Assembly: GCA_950097015.1 (NCBI GenBank)
Contig: CATNEN010000039.1
Span: 7,952,501-8,016,500 of the forward strand
Source: Macrostomum hystrix
Taxonomy: Eukaryota > Platyhelminthes > Macrostomidae
Direction: 5' to 3'
DNA: 64,000 nucleotides
Under the pieces are notes generated by a model that had not been told where the DNA came from, ran no database searches, and was given only the letters and a program-made list of their open reading frames with translations. The first letter of the stretch is position 1, and the number at the start of each line of letters is the position of its first letter. A program made the translations under genes and the position numbers. Shown here one piece after another: positions 11,958 to 23,589 of this stretch.

Positions 11958-12620
11958 AGTCTTAATGCAATGAACATTAAAAGAACAAGCCGACATAACC
12001 AGCAAAAACTAGTGTCCAAAGATGGAGCAGTTTTTTACATAAATCATGTCTAGGAGGAGAACCAATCTCTAACTTTAAGGCTCTCGAGAGGATAACAAAA
12101 TATTCCAAAAGTCGCTCCACAAGACAAGAAGTAGGCAACGCACTCGGTATCGATAAATATATGGATTTGAATAGGCGTTTCTAGAGAAGTCCAATTAATT
12201 TTCCTACAGTTTTTGTTGAAAAGCTTTGGCTGCAAAAACATAGAATTACCGAGCTTCCACTGATCCTTTCTCACCCCTTGGGAAATGTTCTCAAATAATT
12301 GGGTAAAGAATATGCAGAAATCCGAGGTCACTTCCTTTTGCAGAATGCATTTAAGAACGCCTGAAATATGTTATTTGATTTCCTCCCGAGTTGCGAGCGA
12401 CAGATGGCCTGGGCAGAACTGCCGAAATGCAGTGCTGAGGCACTGAATTCAGCTACCGGATATTTGCCACCAAGGATTAGTTCTCACAATTTCCTGCTCA
12501 ACTTGTAAACGAATTCATAAAAATGTTCTTGCAGCTTACATTGTATGACAAGGATAATGGCAATGACTGGCCAATGTCGAGAAAGACTTTGATAACAGGA
12601 AAATAAAATTTCGCTAATTA
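11958..12620. other. unique spacer
   Basis: No gene is recognised. A 93-codon minus ORF at 12050-12331 has no recognisable features. Confidence 0.5.
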
Positions 12621-13540
12621 ACATGGAAGACGTTGGTTATTGAATTGGAAGACGTTGGTTTTTGAATTGGAAGACGATGGTTATTGAAATGGAAGACGCT
12701 GGTTATTGAATTGGAAGACGTTGGTTATTGAAGTGGAAGACGTTGGTTATTGAAGTGGAAGACGATGGTTATTGAATTGGAAGACGTTGGTTATTGAATT
12801 GGAAGACGTTGGTTATTGAAGTGGAAGACGTTGGTTATTGAAATGGAAGACGTTGGTTATTGAAATGGAAGACGTTGGTTATTGAATTGGAAGACGTTGG
12901 TTTTTGAATTGGAAGACGATGGTTATTGAAATGGAAGACGCTGGTTATTGAATTGGAAGACGTTGGTTATTGAAGTGGAAGACGTTGGTTATTGAAGTGG
13001 AAGACGATGGTTATTGAATTGGAAGACGTTGGTTATTGAATTGGAAGACGTTGGTTATTGAAGTGGAAGACGTTGGTTATTGAAGTGGAAGACGATGGTT
13101 ATTGAATTGGAAGACGTTGGTTATTGAATTGGAAGACGTTGGTTATTGAAGTGGAAGACGTTGGTTATTGAATTGGAAGACGTTGGTTATTGAAGTGGAA
13201 GACGTTGGTTATTGAATTGGAAGACGTTGGTTATTGAAGTGGAAGACGTTGGTTATTGAAGTGGAAGACGTTGGTTATTGAAGTGGAAGACGTTGGTTAT
13301 TGAAATGGAAGACGCTGGTTAATGAATTGGAAGACGTTGGTTATTGAATTGGAAGACGTTGGTTATTGAAGTGGAAGACGTTGGTTATTGAATTGGAAGA
13401 CGTTGGTTAATGAATTGGAAGACGTTGGTTAATGAATTGGAAGACCTTGGTTAATGAATTGGAAGACGTTGATTATTGAATTGGAAGACGTTGGTTAATA
13501 AATTGGAAGACGTTGGTTAATGAATTGGAAGACGTTGGTG
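12621..13540. repeat. 22-bp minisatellite, about 42 copies
   Basis: The unit is tggaagacgttggttattga plus a(t/g). The rare ttttt variant at 12659 and its following variant units recur at 12901, exactly 242 bp (11 units) later, so an 11-unit block was duplicated. Confidence 0.95.
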
Positions 13541-14420
13541 TGCGGCACGACCGATATGGCAGTAAATGTCAAGGAAGACGTTAAATGACACGAATGCAGC
13601 CTGCAAGGAGGTACGATTAGAGGCAGGACGAACATAATTACAAATGCGAGAATTGTATTTTTTACCCTCAGTTTCACCTGAGAAGCTCGGTGTTCTAATA
13701 AATGCAGCGCATGTACTTTTCGCTTTCAGGCGCGGATAATTTTTAGGGTCCGTAGAAGAGGAAGCATCGCTTATAAATGTGTAGCTCCAATCTACAGTTC
13801 GCATCTCGCCGTACCTATAGTCAATGTACAGGTGATCATAAAAAGCCAAAAGAGAAATTCTAGTGCTATTGTTTATCTCCCAGCCTTATTTCGACGGTAT
13901 ATCAGCTTCCACCGCACAAATGGTTACTGCATGCTGAATCTGTACTCGTGTTCGGTCCTGGCTATAAAATGGAATTGTAAGTTTCCGCTATGGTGCGCAT
14001 GGTCGGAAGACTATGAATAATATTGTATACACTTTGCAGGCAAAACGTTGGGGGCTTGTTTGCACAATGCCACTCCTACACAGTTTTTATCCTTCTTGGA
14101 AACCTTTAAGTCCTTGAACGCGAGAATCCTAATGAAGTATGCCTTTAAATGTTTAGAATTATTATATGCTTAACGACCACAAATACTACTAGAAGTATTT
14201 ATATTTTTTAGTGAAAAATGCATAATTCTATGCGAGTGTTAAATATAGCATTGCTCTTACTCAGAAAGTGATGCTTACGACACACTGAAATTTCATTATA
14301 GACATTTTTGCTTTAAATGTAAGCAAAAAACTGGCAGCGCAATTCACATGATTGCATCTCCTTCAACTCAAAACACGTATTATGAACAGATACTAGATTT
14401 AACATCTTCAAGTCGTATAT
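13541..14420. other. unique spacer
   Basis: A minus ORF at 13517-13849 (110 codons) starts in unique DNA and ends in the 22-bp array. I do not recognise it. The remainder is AT-rich with nothing visible. Confidence 0.5.
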
Positions 14421-14424
14421 AAAT

Positions 14425-14760
14425 GGCAGGGGTTGCAGAGTTGCAGAGCGGTATAACGCGTTTGCCTTTCACACCAAGGTCCCTGAGCTTGACTCCGCGG
14501 CGATGCCACATTCATTTGGTGCGCAGCCGCGCAGAGAAGGCTTGAGGGCTTGTCGTTCAATTTACGCCCTTGAGGGCCAACCTCCAAGTCACAGTGAAAG
14601 TGTACACTGCCTGTCGATGAGAAATTCAGAGCAGATGTACACACCTGTGTGAGCGTGGGCTTGCGTACGTTATCTGTGTGCGTGTGTGCTCAGGAGTCAC
14701 CGAATCGGGCAGAATTGTCTCCTCGCTGGCTGTAGGTATATGCCAGTAACCACGGCAGTC
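14425..14760 (+). mobile_element. SINE family A, copy 1
   Basis: The head is tRNA-like: cagagcggtataacgcgttt, then a B-box-like gagcttgactcc. The body contains gcagagaaggcttgagggct and cagagcagatgtacacacct. Matching segments in the same order occur at 17585-17840 and 18370-18655, so this is a dispersed family, probably copied by RNA polymerase III transcription and retroposition. Confidence 0.6.
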
Positions 14761-14819
14761 TTGCAAATAATAATAATATGCATCACATGCCAGTGAAAGA
14801 ATCCAAAATACGACCAGAT

Positions 14820-15143
14820 GGGACAAAAAGATACGGAATAAATGAGATGCTGGGGATTTAGAACAAAGAGGAGATGAGAGAGGGGAGAGATAAGACAGGG
14901 AAGGTGATGGAATGGTCTATAGAACAGAATTTTGGAGCATCGCGATACGCACTTTTTTGCGGGCCGGAGGTTGTCAACCGTTGCTCTAAGGATGCTGTAT
15001 ACTAAAATATAGAATGTAGCATCTATGCAACATGATATATGAATTATCCTTGCTTGCTAAATCGTAAAAATATAAAATACTATTTTGCTAGAACCAGACT
15101 TCGTATAGCTTGAATATAATATTCCGTCAGAATGTGAATTGCG
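14820..15143. other. unique spacer
   Basis: A purine-rich patch (gagatgagagaggggagaga) is present near 14870-14890. No gene is seen. Confidence 0.5.
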
Positions 15144-15149
15144 TTTATT
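15144..15149 (-). other. candidate poly(A) signal for GPCR
   Basis: AATAAA on the minus strand, 317 bp beyond the stop codon of the single-exon GPCR. It is the first canonical hexamer I noticed. Confidence 0.3.
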
Positions 15150-15465
15150 TAGAGCTAAAACACAATTTAATTGATATTCGAATTTAATTATCCGAGTAAA
15201 TAAGAGTGCAATCATGAAACTGTCGATTTTTCTAGCTATCAGCATCTCTGCTTTCTGGATATTCACATTGGGTGCATTGATTGCGCTGAACTACTTCGTG
15301 TATTTGAACTATTTCAAGACAATTTTTAGTACTCAAGTTCTAGTGAAATGTCACAGTGTGCATCACTTGTCACTTTGCCGATTAGTTTATGTCATTGTTC
15401 CTTTTCAGCTGAGCTACATAAAAAGTGAGGCCGCATTCTTTTTTGTGGCTCGTATTTTCGCGAAT

Positions 15466-16524
15466 TCAGGCTTTCTTGCAGCGAATCACATCCCTGAACT
15501 CCTTCCGGAATTTTTCACTCTTCCAGACCAGAAAGATCCAGTTGGTGGCCTGGCTGATGTTCACGAGTGTCATTGTGATGTCGAGCAGGCCCCAGGCCAC
15601 AGTCAGGCCGCCTTCCTCGGCGATGTTGGCGTTATTGTCGGTCAGAAAAAAAACGATGGCGACGGCAATTACATTGGGAATGTAGAAGACAAGCAGTACG
15701 ACGGAGAGAGTCACGCACACCACCGTGTTGCGAATGCTCTGACGATCGACGCTGCCGCCTTCTGTCAGACGCGCACGACCTGAAATCACCTGTCTTACCT
15801 TAAAAATGAGCAGTAGATTGCCCAGCAGAATGGCCGCCAGAAGCAGTAGTGGCGGTGAGTAGAACAGAATCTTGTAGTAGAAAAACACGATTTTGGCCCA
15901 GCCTTGCATCACGTTCGACCTTACGTAGCACATGACTGTTCCACCGCTATAGACCCACTGGTACGCATAGCCCATAGGGCCGCTAGCTAACACGCAGCAG
16001 ATAATCACAAGCACACTGAACAGCATAGCTTTCTTGCCACTGACGCCGTGCAGTTTAAAGGGAAAGAACAGGCTTAAAACCCTGTCAATGACCATTAAAA
16101 GTAGAAGGGAGACGGAGGTGCACGGAAATAGATTCTCCAGGTACCTCACAATGCTGCAAGCCATTGAAGAGCTATTCAGGTGAATGTAGCCAGCAGATCC
16201 ATTGCTTAACCAGGGCAGGCCCATGACCAGAAATAGCCACATGAAGCCGTTCATAATGATGTTGCAGTTGTCAGCCAAGGCAATCATACCGATGTAGACA
16301 TTCTGGCGAGTCCAGTCCGACAGTCGGACTAGTTTGATGTAAGCGATGAGTCCATTCAACACCACACCAGACGCGATGAAGATTGGCAGAAAAACGCCCG
16401 CCAATGCACCCAAGAATGAGTTCACGATGCAGCCAGATCTGCGGTTCGGATCGCCGCTTTTACAATCATAAAGGATGTAGTCCAATGAGTCTAGAAAGAT
16501 CAAGACTGCCGCTGAGCTGTTCAT
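15466..16524 (-). CDS. class A GPCR, single exon
   Basis: This is an uninterrupted 352-codon rhodopsin-type receptor. The N-terminus has an NSS glycosylation site. TM1 carries VVLNGLI (N57) and TM2 ALADN (D85). C123 at the top of TM3 and C199 in the second loop can form the usual disulfide. TM3 ends in DRV (147-149) for DRY. TM5 is around 215-242; TM6 contains VFYIPN (P283). TM7 has NISQATNWIFLV instead of NPxxY, followed by a short Lys/Arg-rich tail. The intronless form and altered TM7 motif resemble lineage-expanded invertebrate peptide-receptor-like GPCRs. Ligand and G protein cannot be told. The start is the first Met of the frame and gives a normal N-terminus. It has low sequence likeness to the GPCR at 5064-7318 beyond the fold. 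Confidence 0.93.
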   Translation of the reverse strand: MNSSAAVLIFLDSLDYILYDCKSGDPNRRSGCIVNSFLGALAGVFLPIFIASGVVLNGLIAYIKLVRLSDWTRQNVYIGMIALADNCNIIMNGFMWLFLVMGLPWLSNGSAGYIHLNSSSMACSIVRYLENLFPCTSVSLLLLMVIDRVLSLFFPFKLHGVSGKKAMLFSVLVIICCVLASGPMGYAYQWVYSGGTVMCYVRSNVMQGWAKIVFFYYKILFYSPPLLLLAAILLGNLLLIFKVRQVISGRARLTEGGSVDRQSIRNTVVCVTLSVVLLVFYIPNVIAVAIVFFLTDNNANIAEEGGLTVAWGLLDITMTLVNISQATNWIFLVWKSEKFRKEFRDVIRCKKA

Positions 16525-17584
16525 TGAAAATCCTGCAATTTAGTTTTTTATTAGATTTCCTTCAAATTTTGAGCAGGTGTGAGCATTTTTCGCGGGTTAC
16601 AGAGGACACAAAATAATATAATTTGCCAATATAGCTGTGGACGATGAGCGGATCTAGTACGAGCTCGTAGCTTCTCCGTGGCCGTTGATAACGTTGTAAC
16701 GCAATGGCCTAGGACAAGGTCATTTAATTCTGTGGAGTTATAAGAGTAGTTAACTTACCCGGTGTCCGTGTGTCAGGGATCAATTGCACCAGTTGCTGTC
16801 TGACACAAAATGTTTTTTGGGAGCAACCTAAATTTCCTATTTATCTCGGCTTGTCCAGATGAGGTCGTGGCTTGCATTTGCATCGCGTGTTATGTGACTA
16901 ATACGTTTGTTTTAAATCAGATTTTAAAGTCATCAGAAAGCCAGACGGCCACACCCTGTAAGGCGCACATGTTCGGCTGCCTTCGCGCTTTATAATTTTG
17001 CCAAGCGCTTTTTTTCTTGTTTAGAGAAGACGAGATGCCGACACGCAACAGAGTTTTGCTTGGGTCATTCAATCATTTTCTTTATCTATAAATTGACCTA
17101 TTTATTAAACTCTTTTTGAGTGCCAAAATCAATGGCACCTGTTATTTTCTTATTTCTGGTTTGGCGCAATCCCCAACTGAAGTCTCACAAAGAAGATCAT
17201 GGCCTGGAGTCGGTCAGGAGTCAGAAATGAATGGTAGATTTCGTTTATCTGCAGGGAACATACATGCATTTCTAATATCTTAGCCCTAGAGAACCGAACC
17301 GATCAACAGCCGTGACCCATTATCAGTCCTGTAAAAGGACCCAAGTTGCATATAGAGGAACGTGTTTAAGTCTATCTCAGTTGTGCATGCAGCTGGTCGC
17401 TGGTCGTTTTCGGCTTTCAAGGCCGCAGAGAATCAATTCTTGACGCCTCGGGGTTGAAGTGAAATTCAATGAATCTATTCAATAGAGAAAATAAATCCTG
17501 CACAATTGAGCGTCCCGGAATGCCGATCCTGCATGCACACAGTGTCACGCGAGAATGATTTTATCACAGTGCAAAATAACAAGC
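16525..17584. other. intergenic DNA
   Basis: The upstream flank of the single-exon GPCR is here. No CCAAT pair or clear TATA box stands out, and no gene is recognised. Confidence 0.5.
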
Positions 17585-17840
17585 GCCGGGGGGTGAGTGG
17601 CAGTGCAGCCAACGCGTTTATCTCTTGCACCAAGGCCCCTGAGCTCGATTCCACGACGAGGAATCGTTTCATTCATTTATGAAACATTCATTTTGGGCGA
17701 AGCGGGGGGAGAGAAGTCTTTTGGTCCCGACCTCCAAGGCTCAGTGAGTTTACACTGCCAAAAAGGACAGGAGAGTATAAAGTTAGGACAGACGTACACG
17801 CCCTGTGCGTGTGGGTGCTCAGCAGTGAGCTGGCTGCGGG
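17585..17840 (+). mobile_element. SINE family A, copy 2
   Basis: A tRNA-like head with gccaacgcgttt and a good B box (gagctcgattcc) is followed by ggagagaagtc, cctccaaggctcagtgag and acgtacacgccctgtgcgtg, in the same order as copy 1. Confidence 0.6.
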
Positions 17841-18369
17841 TCTACTGACGACTCTTTGTGTCAATAAAATACCCAGTCTTCACTCTTGGTATGCCCAGCC
17901 TGCCTGGTGACGAACTTGACGGATAGAGTGCTTCTATTGCGCATGAACGCACAGCCAGGAGCAGGCACTGCATGTCACCTCAGGCCGTCTGGGACACCGC
18001 GGTCGGCATGCACAGACAGTAAATCTTGATTCCGCATCATGCCTTTTGGCTGAAATGTACTGACTAAAAACGGCACGTCCTCGGAACAGCAAAAGCTCCT
18101 CGTTAACGCTGAGTTCCCTTTCTGGTATGAAGACGCTTCTACCGTGCGTCAATATTTACAAAAACTGTACATAGCGAGAAGAGGCTAAGTATGCGTACAA
18201 ATGGAGAGAGCAGAGGGGAAGACAGTTTTATGGGGTGGCGTGAAGTCTGCCAAAAGAGCAGCTACCGCAAACAGTGCGTCTGCATGATTTCTCTGAGAAG
18301 AAATAGTCTATGGCCTGAGGGCAGGCGACCCCGCCGGCCATGCCAGTAAAGTAAATATAAGCCTGCAGT
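17841..18369. other. intergenic DNA
   Basis: No gene or array is seen. A 72-codon minus ORF at 17934-18152 has no recognisable domain. Confidence 0.5.
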
Positions 18370-18655
18370 CAAAGCGTATTGGGGCGCAGCTGCGGAGAGA
18401 AGGCTTGGGGCCTTGTCGTGCAATTTATGCCCATAAGGGCTCCAAGGCACAGTGAGAGTGTACACTGACGATGACGTGTACACTTGTCATCTGACGAGTG
18501 GTCCCGATGAGAAAGTCAGGCGAGTGGTCACGATGATGGTCACGACCACATCTGACGAGTGGTCACGATGAGAAAGTCAGAGCAGATGTACACACCTATG
18601 TGAGTATGTGCCTGTGTACGGTATCTGTGTGCGCCTGTGGTCAGGCTCAGTTCAC
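18370..18655 (+). mobile_element. SINE family A, copy 3 (headless)
   Basis: It begins at the body segment ggggcgcagctgcggagaga and carries gcagatgtacacacctatgt near its end. An internal segment (catctgacgagtggtc to gaaagtcag) is present twice, at about 18488 and 18549, an insertion not seen in copies 1 and 2. Confidence 0.55.
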
Positions 18656-19184
18656 AACGGCCTCACAGCTGAGCTCGGTTGTCGCTCGGTTGTTACCAAA
18701 ACTCCTGACTGACATCCAGCAGCGCGAACGGGTCTATTTTGCATGCTTAGTCAGATCAGGACTATACTGCTAAAGAAGGACAATGCGCAGTCGATCACAG
18801 CAGCCAGGCAGCAATGGTTGCCATTTCGGACCTGGGATTTGAGCTCCTTTCTGGCTGTTTATGGCAAATGAAAAAACCATCGAAGCTACAGTAGACAGTA
18901 GCGCTCGCAACGGCGGGACACAGCGCCTGTGAGGTATGAGTCAGTCCAGGCCCACGGGCTAAGGTCTGCGATGCCTCACACCTGCAGTCGTTTTTTGAGC
19001 AGGCTTGTCAGGAAGGAGCCCTGCGCCTTCGGGTACAGGAATCCCTCCACGCTGTCCCGTTAGCTGACCCATGGGTACACGTCCCGCAAGTGTTCAGGGC
19101 TGACCCTAGGGCAGCCGGACAAAATGGGCAACAGCGCTGGATGACCCATCCAGGTTTGCGTTTGGGTCAGCCCTTACGTTTGCC
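18656..19184. other. intergenic DNA
   Basis: GC is higher than in the surroundings, but I see no ORF with a domain and no repeat array. Confidence 0.5.
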
Positions 19185-19354
19185 CACCTGTGCAAGATCA
19201 GGTACTTCTGGCTACGGCTCTGAGGAAAAGGTATCACCCTTTGACCTTAACAGGGTAATGCGAGTCAGTACGCAACTTCGCGTACCTGTGCGCGATCAGG
19301 TGCCTCTGGCCACGGTTCTGAGGTAAAGGTGTCACCCTTCGACCTCACAGGGTA
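19185..19354. repeat. tandem duplication, 98-bp spacing
   Basis: Segments 19185-19256 and 19283-19354 match closely: acctgtgc(a/g)(a/c)gatcaggt, tctggc(t/c)acgg(c/t)tctgagg and aaaggt(a/g)tcaccctt. They are two diverged copies with 98-bp spacing. Confidence 0.8.
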
Positions 19355-21400
19355 CGCAGCCAGTCTGCGGGCCCGGCACTGCCTTTTTGTGCTCTCCAAT
19401 GCCTAAGGTCTCACCGCGCCGAGGGGCTGGGAGGTCCGCGGGGAGCAAACCGGCCATTTAGCGGTCCTTCCTTCATTCCTTATTTTGCATTCCAGCGATT
19501 TTCGGAGAGATATGGCTTCTCAAAATTGGCCACCCTGAGCAACACCACCTCTCCTGAGGTCGTCTGGTTTGCCAGGGGTTAGCAGAATGGACGGTCCCCT
19601 CCGCCTCCTCGCTGCGTCCGCCGGTGCGGAGCACCCTGCAGCTAAGCCAAGTAAGTCAAGTACACAGTAGCGTACAGGCCACGGCAGATGCAGATGACTC
19701 CTGCAATGGAGCCCCGGGGTACCCCCCCCAATGAATTCTTTGCGACCGCTGGTATCGAGAAGTTGCCAGAGTAATGACACTATTAAGTTTCTCCATGCAA
19801 CATGGTAAAACTGTTTGTCCTTGAAATTTCGAAGCAACCATTGTAGTTCGTCCGTAAGTTGCAGAAACACGAGCAGGCCATTTTCGCACTCGAACCTCCT
19901 TCCAAATGAGAAACAAATTTAAAGCAAACTAAATCTTTTCTTAGCTCGATCGAGTCGCAGTAGACTTTTGGAGACTCCGTTGCAAAACAAACTCTAAACG
20001 TCGAATCACGCTGCACAGCAACCGGGAGACAGGCGTCGATCGACTAACGAAAAAATCTTCAAAACAAAGGTCTTTTTAAAGCTTCAATGATCCACTAAAA
20101 ACAAAAACAATCAAGCGCTGCTTGCATTGTCTTCTTGCTTCAGTGCTTCCTGAGCTAGCATATTAACAGTCTTCATAAAAAACTTGGCATAGTCAATGGT
20201 ACAGATTTTAACATCCTCTCTCTCTTCTTTTTATTTTCCCAGTGTAAATCATTCAAACGGTTCGAAGTAACTCTAATCCACAAACTGTTCGAAATTCGAC
20301 CGCCTGCAGTAAATAAGATGCTTTGCAATGTTAACCTGACTTCATTAATATTATAAACACTGTTCGATTCAATTTGCATTATGAAGCGAGGGAATCGAGC
20401 TCGCCCCGAGAGGATCGAGATAATTGGTGCTGTCTCGGACTTTCTAAGCACAGAGCGGGATTTAAAAAGCTTTTATCGTATTCATAGAATTTTATTGCGT
20501 GGATGAATTTTCGCGTAGAAATAAATAGGACGCTAGATCTGATCGCGACTGCCGACTAACTAGTGGTCTCAGTGAGTAAGTATGGGTACAATTAAGTCTA
20601 TGCTAGGCCAGATTATGGTACTCTGTCCAGAAGCGTTACTACTTGACCATGTAGCAGACAGACACACGGAAATTACGTCACAAAAATCACTAAGATCAGA
20701 GCACGTTTAAACCCTTTTGAATTTTCCAGGACTTTAAATAATATAACACCTGCAATGCGTTAAGAACAACGAAATAAAATTAAAAAACTCTAGACTATAT
20801 TAAAGCGTTTATGTAAGCAGGAATTGAGACGAAAAACGACGCAAATGTAATTTAAAATACAATAAATAATTACATTACACAACACACAAATCCACGGTCC
20901 TTGCCACGACCGTCGAAACTATTTTCGTAGAACCGAACCCGAAAGGGCTGACCTGCAGTCCAGATTGGACGAGGCCGTTTAACAACGGAACCGAACCCAG
21001 CTTTGCGCTGGCGTAAAATTATTAATAATACAGACAGTATGGGTCAGTTGTATGCGTCTGTGGAAGTCATTTTCTCTCTTTGATAGCCTCTATTAAAATT
21101 ATAGGTTTAGTAATTAAAATTAGATAATTTCTCTATATGTATTCATAAGTACATACGCAAGTCCATAATTTAGTCACTTGACACTTCTTTATATTATTTG
21201 TTAGGCCTAAAATGGTAGTGTCGAAGCTGCCAGACACCTATTAAGTCGTAGTGAAATTGTATATCAATGCGCACAGTATTTTAGTTATTTAGTTATTTAT
21301 TATTTCTTTACAATGCACACTTGTTTTGATATCACCATTCCCTCTTTTTAGGGCTCCAATGAATTTGAGTAAAATGCATTTCTTCTCTTGGCTATACCTT
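19355..21400. other. intergenic DNA
   Basis: No gene is recognised. Overlapping minus ORFs near 19520-20016 lack domains. A 12-bp string (gaaccgaacccg/a) occurs twice at about 20931 and 20989. Confidence 0.5.
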
Positions 21401-21402
21401 GT

Positions 21403-22712
21403 TTTGACAAACTTTGATCTATCTGTCTAAGGCCAAAACCATAGAGTTTGAATTGGAGCCAACTATAGCCTTGCCATTTCATAGTTGATTTAACTAGGCC
21501 CTATGTAATTCTTTCTATTTAATATTAAAAAAATAAATAGACATTGCCCATTGCAATATTGACATTTGTTTGACATACTTTTTCAAGTTTGAATTGGTGC
21601 CTATGCATCACATAGAGTCAGAATTTAATTCAACTAGTCATGTCATGTCATCTGTCTATTGCCAAAACCATTGAGTTTGAATCAGAGCCAACTATAGTCA
21701 ACCCACCATTTTTCTATGGCTATAACTCTAAATGTGGACAGAATCAATAGGCATTGAAAAGGGTGCGCCATCATTTTGTCTACAGTCATTTAGTATGCTG
21801 GCAAACAAAATAGCTTTTTTGAAAAAGTAAGAAAACTGTAAGAAAATAATTTTTTAAATGAAACATTTATTTCATTAAGCCTATAAAAGTGTATTTATAA
21901 TGCTTAACATTTACATAATTTTAGGAAACATTTTTTACTAGTAGCATTCATTGAAATTGTCTAATTTTTTTTTACCTGTCTTTTTCATAGACTATTCAGA
22001 AACTATTCTTAGTCTTTCAGCTACTTTCTGCTACTTTACATTTTGAGTATTTGCAATTACAATAGGTCTATATATTTAAATAAATTATGTCTAAGTCAAA
22101 AGAAACAAAGTTAGAAGGAGACCAAATGGATTGAAATGTTTGGTTCAGGATTTGTGTATTTAAAGGTAACTTATTAGCTCTAGAACTTTCAGAAAAATCC
22201 TAGCATTCTAACAAATTATTAATTATATTCAGATGCTTACAGTACATTTCAATTACAATACAATACATTACAAAGCTTGATGGGATAATTAGTTATTCAG
22301 ACTAATGTCTACATTAGCGGATAAATGGACTCCATAATATATTGACAGACAAAACCACTATATTGTATATTGGCAGACAAAAAGATGGTAGATGAAAAGA
22401 CCAATCTTGAAAAGTATTCTAGTCAGTTATTGCCTTAGTTTTTGAACTTTGAACATTCACAAAGGATAAGAGTGAGCTATCCAGAACAGAATGGCACCCA
22501 ATACATTAGTAGAGCCACCACCAAAAGTACTCTTCAAGATGACTCTAGAACAAAGTAGGCCTATCAGATGTGCCATGCATGTTCCAAAATTTCTGCTTTG
22601 CAAAGGGCTCAATTTAAAAACTTTGGTTTTGGTGATAGACAGATGACATGGTATGACTAGTTGAATCTAATTAATACTCTATGGGACATGTAATCACAGA
22701 TTCAAACTTTAT
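21403..22712. mobile_element. degenerate inverted-repeat element
   Basis: An arm at 21583-21680 is the diverged reverse complement of 22615-22712. Shared strings include caactagtca, gtcatctgtctat and ccaaaacca. A third copy of part of the arm lies in direct orientation at about 21403-21490 (ctgtctaaggccaaaaccat to gagccaactatag). The interior is AT-rich without a transposase ORF. It looks like a non-autonomous foldback or MITE-type element, or nested copies of one; exact ends and a target-site duplication were not found. Confidence 0.5.
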
Positions 22713-23589
22713 AATAATTATACAAAACAAAGTGCAATATTGCTGTAAGTTGAGCTATTTCAAAAAATTAGGACAATCTTCTAGTTTAGCACAAAAAAAT
22801 AATAAAGGTGACAATTTGAATTTTCTTAGGTTTAATGCCAAAAATAGAAACATTATTTTTTGACTAAACTGTTCAAATTGTTGCCAAAATTAACCTTTTC
22901 AACTTAATGATGTTTGTTTTATTGCACCTAAAAATATGTTATATTTATTATATTATGTGCACCCTTATCTACCATTCTATACATACTAAATGTTTTCTTG
23001 CTAGAAATGTATCTTGTGGCCCCAATTATTGTTATAATTTAAGGAAATTTTTTCAAGCTATCCATTATTTGTAAAAGAGTTGAATAAATAGTAGACTAGT
23101 AATAATACAATATTTTCAAATATCATTCTCAATAAATCACCCAGTTAAATTTTTTATTTTCTTTTGAATGTTTTGAATAAACAAGAGATTTATTGTGAAT
23201 TAATCAGAATAAAACATGTTGAAATAACAAAAAGTGTGTATTCTAATAATAAAAAGGGAAGTGTTTTACTAGGCAACTCTGATCCATAATAGCCTGAAAT
23301 AACTGGATTAGTGAACTTAAACCAGTACAATGCTTGGTAGATATGTAGTATAGTGTAAATATGTAGTGTATTAATTAAATTAGGTGTCTTGCCACCCAGA
23401 CGCAATATAAATGTTACTATATTAGTATATAAAGTGTGTTACTATTGAATATTTAAGTTAATATAAAGTGTGTTAATGATTTAAATCAAATAAAGTAAAC
23501 AAACTGTGGTAAATCCCAATTAGAGGAAATGGCCTCCCACAGTTGGATTGTTGGCAAACAGAGTTTCCATAATTTTTATCTTACTTGTA
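22713..23589. other. AT-rich intergenic DNA
   Basis: Nothing beyond AT-rich sequence is seen. Confidence 0.55.

Noticed and set aside
13517-13849. 110-codon minus ORF in mixed unique and repeat DNA
   Set aside because: No family is recognised, its end lies in the 22-bp array and there is no splice or codon-bias support. It might be a decayed gene fragment, but I cannot show it.
15214-15783. 189-codon plus ORF
   Set aside because: Most of it is antisense to the C-terminal half of the single-exon GPCR, and it has no recognisable domain.
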